From Parus major (Eukaryota; Chordata; Aves; Passeriformes; Paridae), in contig NC_031776.1 in the NCBI RefSeq assembly GCF_001522545.3, positions 32,688,709 to 32,752,708 of the forward strand: a stretch of 64,000 nt of DNA, given 5' to 3'. Shown piece by piece: positions 42,271 to 64,000 of the stretch. The stretch's first letter is position 1. Every line of letters starts with the position of its first letter. Below the pieces are notes generated by a model that was not told the DNA's origin, searched no databases, and was given only the letters and a program-made list of their open reading frames with translations. The position numbers and the translations under genes are program-made.

Positions 42271-43264
42271 CTGGAACATATGGTTATAAAGGATGTAAAT
42301 TTGTGTGCTAAACAGACTCTTCAGATGCACATCATACACATGATGATGCTTAGGCCTTCTGCCTTTCAGACTGAGGCATTCAGAACACACTGTACCTTCC
42401 AGCAGATATATGATTTTGAGCTTATTACACCTTATAAGTTGCAAATTTTTTAATTTATTTTTTTAGCCTAAAATTGTCTCTAGGTAATTCAATTCATTTT
42501 GAGATATGCAATATTTGAGGGAGGAAGAAGCATTTTTAGGAGCATCCATGAATCTCTCAGGTTTATTTCTTGCAAAACCAGCTTGGGGTTCTTGTATGGT
42601 TTTCCCTCTACTTATATTTAGATAAGTGATTAAAAATAATTTGTTTCTTTCAAAAGATGCTTATTACTATAGCTGTCTAGCTTTTTAGTTATAAATCTTG
42701 TGGAATAATATCCCCTCCAACCTTTCTGAATTATAACTAAGGATTTGTGTGGTCTGCTTGCTGGTCTTCATGCATTAGCTGATGCACTGATATAAATATT
42801 CATGTTAAAAGACATAAATCAAAAAACAATTCTGATATGAAAAGGAGAACAATTCTAGTAAACTTTGCAAAGGACATGGACATTTCCATGCATCTGAGAA
42901 GCAGAGAAATAGAGCATTTGCTGCTTCAGAGAAGAAGCACATGCAGAGAAGAAATCACCCATCTTTCAATTTGTCTGCAGTAAAGTTACTCTCTCATTTC
43001 TTCACAGAAGAAACGGCACCTGAATTTTATATTTTATACATATAAAACATAAACTATTATATGCATAATGCATATGTATATTTTATATTATATAGCCAAA
43101 ACCACCCTTCTTCTAGAAGACTGTAGGTGCAAGCCAAAATCAGCCTTTACATCAATCCCATCATATGATGAAATCCCACGTTGTTTTCCAGCTACTCCTA
43201 TTTGCATAATGAGTATTTACAAAGCAATATTCCCAAGTCACCTTGGAAATAAGGTGCCATTTAC
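42271..43264 (-). other. LRP1B: intron 6 (994 bp, phase 1)
   Basis: Donor GTAAATG and acceptor GTTCCAG. AT-rich; no exon or clear repeat recognised. Confidence 0.85.
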
Positions 43265-43384
43265 CTTTGCAGTCAAATTCATCAGAGTTGTCACCACAGT
43301 CATTGGCACCATCACAGACTTTGTCGCTGGGGACGCAGCGGCGATTGGAGCACGGCTTGAAGCCCTTCCGACAGCCCCTGTTTT
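43265..43384 (-). CDS. LRP1B: LRP1B exon 6: LDLa repeat, cluster III repeat 2
   Basis: 120 bp, phase 1-1 (TTTGCAG| to G|GTAAATG). Begins [20 protein letters not shown]; the calcium box is [16 protein letters not shown] with all acidic ligands present. All six cysteines are present, and the short Cys1-Cys2 spacing is as in LRP1 and LRP1B. The exon is symmetric, so skipping it would keep the frame. Confidence 0.97.
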
Positions 43385-57745
<14,361 letters not shown>

Positions 57746-59126
57746 TCAAACTCCTGCTCACGGCACGGCTGGTTGTGTTTTCCCTCAGAGCTGATCCTGC
57801 AGACTCGCAGGGTTCAGTTATTTCAGCTGACTGACTCTGCAATTGTTTTTATCATTTCTGCTGTTTGTTTTTATTGCAATCAAAATCTTATCATTTTCTT
57901 CTCATAAATTTAAATTAAAACAACACAGAGGGCAAGACCACTGTTAATAACACTTACATTTATCAATTCTAACAATCATTAAACTGATATTGCCACTACA
58001 GTGTCCCCAGATAACACATTAGAAATAACAAACATTTATTCAAGACAATAATTTAACACCACCTCTCAATGTATTTTGTAGCACTGACACGTTACATTAA
58101 TAGGGATCAAAGTGTCCTGCTGTTAACAACTGTATTGGCTTTTGCTAAACACCTGAAAATTACTGAAAAAATACCTACTCTGAAGGTCTCAGCATCAATA
58201 CACAATTTTAATAAGCCATGACACCAAACTCATTCACTCAACACAAAAAACTGTGAGCTAGGAAAAAAAAATATTAAGAAGCAACTAAAACATATTTTTA
58301 ATGCCCTGAAAAGATAAACTGTATTTAGTCCCAATATATAAAAGTGACAGACTGTGAGAAATAGGAATAATTATTTCCTACCACTATTTGTGAATTACTA
58401 CAGAAATATGTATGTTGATAACTCCACTTATTATTTTGCTGGAAACAAATATTTTTAGACCAGAAGGTCCATGCAGCTTATTAATGATCTACAGAAGGCA
58501 AAAATCGAGAAATATAATTAGGATTACATTATGTTGGCTATTATGATTTACATTCAGCTTGCTGAAAGATGCAGTTTTTACTATGCAAATCATATATACA
58601 GAAAAAAAAGTCCCAACAAGAGTTTGACCACTTTGAAAGAGCAAACACTGAACCAAGACTTTGAGACAAATAAATCAAAACTATGAAACCAATAATGATT
58701 TATCATTTTTTTTTTGTATTTTCTTGTTAAAGCATTTGGCCATCTTCAGGTGTCACATTTTGTGACAAATCTCTGGAGAAATAAAAATGACTTGTACTCA
58801 AGAAGCAGCAACAGAAAAAATAAATGAGATGACAAGCCTTAAAAGGTGGTGAATATGTGTAAAAACAGTTTGCTTACCTATGAAACAGAATTTATGAAAC
58901 AAACCCATGTACCTTCAGCTCACCTACAAGTACCTCAAAATATTGAAATGTCATGTGGGTTTTGGAAATCACCAACTGAAATTCAAAGATAATCAGTTTT
59001 TTCAATATTGTGACAGAGATTTCCACTAAAATATATAGGCTGAATCCAAGTTCACAACTACATACAATTCCCTAAACTAAAACAAATGTTCTTAGATGTA
59101 TGATTTAACTATTAGATTTCCCTGTG

Positions 59127-59196
59127 TGGAATCACAGCTTGGCCTCAATGGTCCTCGTGGGTCCCTTCCAACTTGGATATTCTGTGATTCTATTAA
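59127..59196 (+). mobile_element. CR1-like LINE terminal fragment
   Basis: Contains GGTCCTCGTGGGTCCCTTCC followed by ACTTGGATATTCTGTGATTC, matching the typical 3' terminus of sauropsid CR1 elements. Only about 70 bp remain. The sense orientation is on the plus strand, antisense to the host gene. Confidence 0.75.
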
Positions 59197-60380
59197 AAAA
59201 TGACAGATGTATTGACATTTTCTGACCAATTCTACACTGCATTTGTAATGAACAAACCATCAAACCATGTATTGCTTTTATTTTGTAAGATGACAGAAAA
59301 AAATAAAAAATCATTTTCCCGGTGTAACCTCTTGAATTTCTATCAACTTTAGCTTTGTTTCCTGTCTGAATCTGTCAAGAAATTTGAGAGCAAACTGATT
59401 ACAGAATGTAGTCCAAAACTCTTTTTAGCAGACAAAAAATAATGATGTTGTTCCTGTCACAGCAAGATGTGATCAACTAGAACACAACTGCAGGGATGAA
59501 AGTGCTCTTCAACACCAGCTTTGTTATTGTATGAGTAATTTCTTTACTAGAGAGGAAAACTCAATTTTCCTCCCCTTATATCGTACTGCAGTTCCATGTT
59601 TAGGCCTGTGAAAGGTGACAAAAGAAGGTTTCATTCCAAGTTACTGTTTATAAAATAGGAATTTCTAAATTTTTAGAAAACAGCTACATGGAAGATTATG
59701 ACATGTATGGAGACAAGAATGCATTTAGCACACGGGTGAAAGATGTTTTAATAAAATAAAATATACAGTTTTGCAAAAAACCCCTTTGCCATACATGCAT
59801 GTGTTCTCAAGGGAGCAGAGATAAAAGAAATCAAGCTATAAAAGAACATTTCAAAGATAAAGTTTAGCTGAAAGACCTGTAGGTGACAATTGTTCAATAA
59901 GCAGCTGAAACAGAAAAACTCAGAGTAAAAATATATGCTCTTAAAAAAATAAATCAGAGAAATTTAACTGCTACAAGACAAGAAAAAAGATATTAATAAA
60001 AAAGAAAAATATCTGCTACAAACACACCCCAATTACATTTTCTTAACTCCACCAAAAGCATTAATTCTGAAGGATTTACAACAGGCACACTCTTTTATTT
60101 GTTAATAAACTTTTAATTTTATCATGTTCTCTACTTATGGAATTGAGAACTCAACCAATAGAGAAATAACTCATTTAATAGCTTTAGAAATCTATAAATA
60201 AAGTGATTTTAAAGTCAAGGGCAGAAGATTTAGAGTGATACAACTTTATGATAAATTCTTACAATGGAGAACACAAGTAACTCTATTCTTGCTCACATGT
60301 GGCATGAGCTGGATGTGCCAGCAGTACAGTTTTTGCTAATTTATATGTTTCTATATTTTGTTAGCTTTTTGTTTGGTTAG

Positions 60381-60404
60381 TTTTTTTGTTTGTTTGTTTA
60401 GTTG
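60381..60404. repeat. (TTTG)n short repeat
   Basis: A T run followed by three to four GTTT units, inside the intron upstream of exon 1. Confidence 0.7.
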
Positions 60405-61400
60405 TTGATGACTCTCCAAATTCCTGTAAATCTTTTTGTCAGAGATAAAACAGAGACCAAGGACAGATTTATCCTAGAAATAGTCTTCAAAACTTTAGGC
60501 TGTTCCTTAAAACTAAAACATTTCAGCAACTTTATGTTTCTAAAGACAGGACACTGGAGAAGATTCCTAAGCAGTGTTATATCATATATATCTGATTTGC
60601 ACAGATATTATTTTATATTTACTTATTTCATACTCCCCTAAAAGAATATTCCAGAGCAGTTTTTTTTCCTTAAATTTAATTTATCATTATATACTCAATT
60701 GCTAGGAAATACATCAGAAATATGTACTCATCCTCTCTGGTGCTACGGTTGGGGGATTTAGTCCCAAAGCCACCGACAGGTTGAAAATTAGCAATTTGTT
60801 TACTCTAAGCTCCATATTTTTGCAGCATCATGTAATATTCTGAATTGGTAAAGCATAAAGAAACTGGAAATGAAAAGAATCCCATTTGTTTCACTGACAT
60901 ATTGAATTAAAATACTGATGGCATTAGATGCCTACAGCACTGATTAAATTTATTCTAGCCATGAAGCAACAGTTTATGATTTTCACATGAATAGCATACT
61001 TAAATGAAAAGAACATTAATACAATATGATATTAATATACAAATACTCACATTATTCACCTGCCACTGACGTTCTGAATTAAATCAGTAATGGGGTGTAT
61101 AACTGATTAAATATCTACACAAGAGAATGCAACAGCCTATGATTTACAAAGGCAATGCCAGAGTGATCACATCATTACGTTGCCAAATGCTATCTATCAC
61201 TTTTACTGAAGCTAACGAAGATAGATTGCGTCCCACAGATGAGATGCAGCCTATAAATATTGCCATGCTGATCTTCATCTGACTTTCTCAGGGAACAGAC
61301 GAGCAACAAATCAATAACTGAAGAACTCAGAACACGCTCCCTTATTTTTTGCAACCACAAAATAAAAATACTAAAGGGCAAAGTTTAAATAATAGCTGAG

Positions 61401-61405
61401 TTTAG

Positions 61406-61436
<31 letters not shown>

Positions 61437-61446
61437 GATATATTTC
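61401..61446. repeat. (AT)n microsatellite
   Basis: About 12 uninterrupted AT units, followed by an imperfect GTATATAGATATAT extension. It is intronic. Confidence 0.9.
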
Positions 61447-63685
61447 TCAATTTCTTAGTTTTTTTAACTCTTAACTTCTGTTTTAAATCTATCTAGCTAG
61501 TTTAGAGTCAAAACATTTCCAGTTGTACCACTTCAATTACCTTGTTCCTCTAATTCCCTATTTTAACAAACTCCTTTAACAATGGTGTAAATCAAGAACT
61601 GTCAACATGACCATTATTTTAACACTGAAAAGCCATCAAATTAATAAAATTGAGCATAAAGAGCACTTTGATATCAGGACACTGATGGCTTTAAGGATCA
61701 GTTTTCATTCTCTGACTCGGCTGTTGTGATTTCCCTTTCAGGATTCCGCCTGCAGGTTGTCCCAGCGGGAGGGGACCGCGGTTCCTGTCACTCTGGTTGT
61801 GTAGGATTGTGGTGACAGGTAACAGGTGGTCACCCTTTGATCTGGGGTGAAAGCACAGCCTCAAGAGCAGCACCTGAGGGAAAGGGTTTATTTTCACATC
61901 TCTCACTGACTGCACAATCAGAACTTTACATAATTCTCACCCTCACTTTGCTCGTCGAGTGCCAGAAAGCCTTTGCTGAACAATAGTTCTAAGACAGAAC
62001 TAAGTTGATAATAAACTGCAATAACCAGTTATGACATTATTCTACTTAAGCTGAGAACTTAATTTAGTTTCAGAGCAGATGTAAAATTTGCTAAAATTAT
62101 ACCTATTATATAGGATGAAGAAACATCTGTACCATTTTTTCTCTATTTTGAGAAAACAAACCCATGCTATAAGCTATCCCACATAAAATGTTATTAAATG
62201 CAATAAGACAGCATGAGCAAAGGCTTTGGGTTCTTCAAGGAAACAATTAGCTCAAATCCAAGATGCTACAAACATCTCCATGGATGCAACCTTATTACTC
62301 CTTCAAACTTCTTGAGACAGAAGAAAGAAAGAGCATTTGTTGGGAATGATATAAAGAACTTTAAGACCATTCTAAAAGCAGAAAAAAAACCCTTACACTT
62401 TTGGTTTTTTTTTTTTTGTGGAAAGTGTAATACTGAAATCTCATATTTGCAAAATATTTGGTGTCTGCCAAAACATTCAACAGCTTTTCATGACAAAATC
62501 TCTACCTACCTGCAATTCCTTTTTTTTTCAGACAACATTCCACAAATGTTCCCTGATTATTTACCAAGGAAAAGCACAACACATATGCAAACCTGCAATG
62601 CTGTCCTTCATTATCTGAGATATAACTTGCTTCTTTAATAAATTTAGGGATGCTTTAGGGTCAGAGGAATAATGTAGTAAAGGACTACATGATACATGTA
62701 CTATGATACACCACAAACAAAAGAAAGCAGGGAACTCAACAATTTAGAAAACCAATAGTATTTTGTATAACTGGAACTGTCTCAGGATGTTTCAACAAAT
62801 CATTACTAGCTAGGAAATGTTATTATGTTTGCTTAACTTCAATGTAGTTAAACAAATCCATATAAAAGAAGTTTTAAAAGCAGAAAGAAATCTGTAATGG
62901 AAAGCTAACACATAGAGGTGGAAGTGCTTTACTAGATTATTAAAAATCTCAACAGTTTTCACGGAATAAATGTTTTCCTAATTAGAGGAGTGATCTTTCT
63001 ATGCATTACGTGTGCACTCTAAAAAACCCCCCAAAACTCTTCACCCATACCACTTTGAAAATAATATCATGACTACCCTAATAAGTTTTATAATGAATAT
63101 GTGTAATCATACATTTTTATTGTTGCTGTTGAAAAAGAGCTATTTGAGGCATTAATGACAGAATAGCCTACTAAAGCCTTATGATCTAATAATACTTGCT
63201 AGATCACATTACCCTTTAGAGTAAAAAAACAAAACAAACAATAAAATTAAAGGGGTGTTCCTCTGCAGCCTTTTCCTGACAATTCACTAAACAAAATTTA
63301 CCTTTTCTGCAACTAAATAACATCTGCTGATGGAAAAAAAAAATATCAAATGTGTACATCAATATAAATTTAAGGGCAATGTTTAAAGTTGAATAAGGCA
63401 CAAACATTGTTCATGAGGAATTAACAATCTCAAGTGCAATAGGCAGGAACACCTTTCCTCAGTAATGAATTTGGGAATGCTCAGGACATACCAAGCTAAA
63501 AGATCAGTTTAAGTCAGCTCCCATCATGAATATATTTTGGATTTTCACACCAGGAGCACCTAAACAAAGCATTAAATGTGCAGGGATACACATTTCTAAA
63601 ATAAAATTTAATTTTGAAAAACTTATTATAAAATTAGTAAACTTCACCTATAATAGCAACTCACAGGTTTTGCCCACAAATCTTA

Positions 63686-63782
63686 GTCTAGTGGAAGGCA
63701 TCCCTGCCCTGGCAGGGTCTTGGAACAAAGATGATCTTAAAGGTCCCTTCCAATCAAAACATTCTGTGATTGTCTGATTCTC
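63686..63782 (+). mobile_element. CR1-like LINE 3' fragment
   Basis: The plus strand reads like the CR1 3' end: a tract resembling GTGGAAGGCATCCCTGCC, then GATGATCTTAAAGGTCCCTTCC, then a tail related to CATTCTGTGATTGTCTGATTC. It is a short, 5'-truncated, diverged copy lying antisense to LRP1B in the intron upstream of exon 1. No coding part of the element is visible. Confidence 0.8.
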
Positions 63783-64000
63783 TAATATGCAGCAATATAC
63801 AGAAACAAATTACATTGACAAACCAGACCCTTTGTTTTCCTCTAACAACGGTGGCATTGTAATAATAAATATTATGTTTTACTATTTAAATATCCTAGAC
63901 TTAACAACAACCTTTCCTTTAAAAAGTGAAAATCACTGGACCTCCATTCCAACACACACAGTTACCATGAATCCCATTCATTTATGCAACGAAAAGCTGC

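Noticed and set aside
62213..62638. 141-codon plus-strand ORF
   Set aside because: Low-complexity AT-rich frame with Phe/Lys bias from T and A runs; no acceptor, donor or domain seen.

Overview
The window is a vertebrate genomic segment. It is most likely from a bird, or at least a sauropsid: the introns hold several truncated CR1-type LINE 3' ends, exons are small and split by GT-AG introns, and the intergenic-looking DNA is AT-rich. No prokaryotic gene organisation, operon, CRISPR array or RNA gene is visible. The only gene I can support is an internal portion of LRP1B (LDL receptor-related protein 1B), running right to left on the minus strand. I place 24 consecutive coding exons (numbered 1-24 here in transcript order) totalling 3,495 coding bases, about 1,165 codons or roughly a quarter of the receptor. 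All are open, the reading phases agree at every junction, and no frameshift or stop was found. Both ends of the gene lie outside the window.

Layout in transcript order (high to low coordinates): exons 1-3 (57.7-47.6 kb) finish one YWTD beta-propeller. Exon 4 (47.1 kb) is its closing EGF-like module. Exons 5-14 (44.9-30.0 kb) encode ten LDL-receptor class A (LDLa) repeats, the third ligand-binding cluster. Exon 14 (second half) and exon 15 (28.4 kb) encode two EGF-like modules, the second calcium-binding. Exons 16-20 (27.1-6.2 kb) encode the next YWTD propeller. Exon 21 (5.4 kb) is its EGF-like module, and exons 21-24 (to 0.96 kb) begin the fourth ligand-binding cluster. The paralogue was assigned as LRP1B rather than LRP1 or LRP2 from recalled paralogue-specific segments, such as [15 protein letters not shown] (exon 20), [10 protein letters not shown] (exon 10) and [11 protein letters not shown] (exon 8). 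No database search was run.

Each ligand-binding cluster binds extracellular ligands through calcium-organised LDLa repeats. The propeller plus EGF blocks between clusters support ligand release and receptor geometry after endocytosis. These roles are known for the LDL receptor family and are inferred here, not shown by the sequence.

The rest of the window (about 94%) is intron. It holds six CR1-like fragments, simple repeats, a near-identical ~90 bp repeat pair flanking exon 18, several GC/CpG-rich patches, and a few opposite-strand ORFs that I do not accept as genes. The points most worth checking are a GC-AG splice donor at exon 12, the ~90 bp repeat pair, a CR1 inserted 54 bp from a splice acceptor, and a small exon-like plus-strand ORF at 16.2 kb. 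I found no convincing undescribed biological system.
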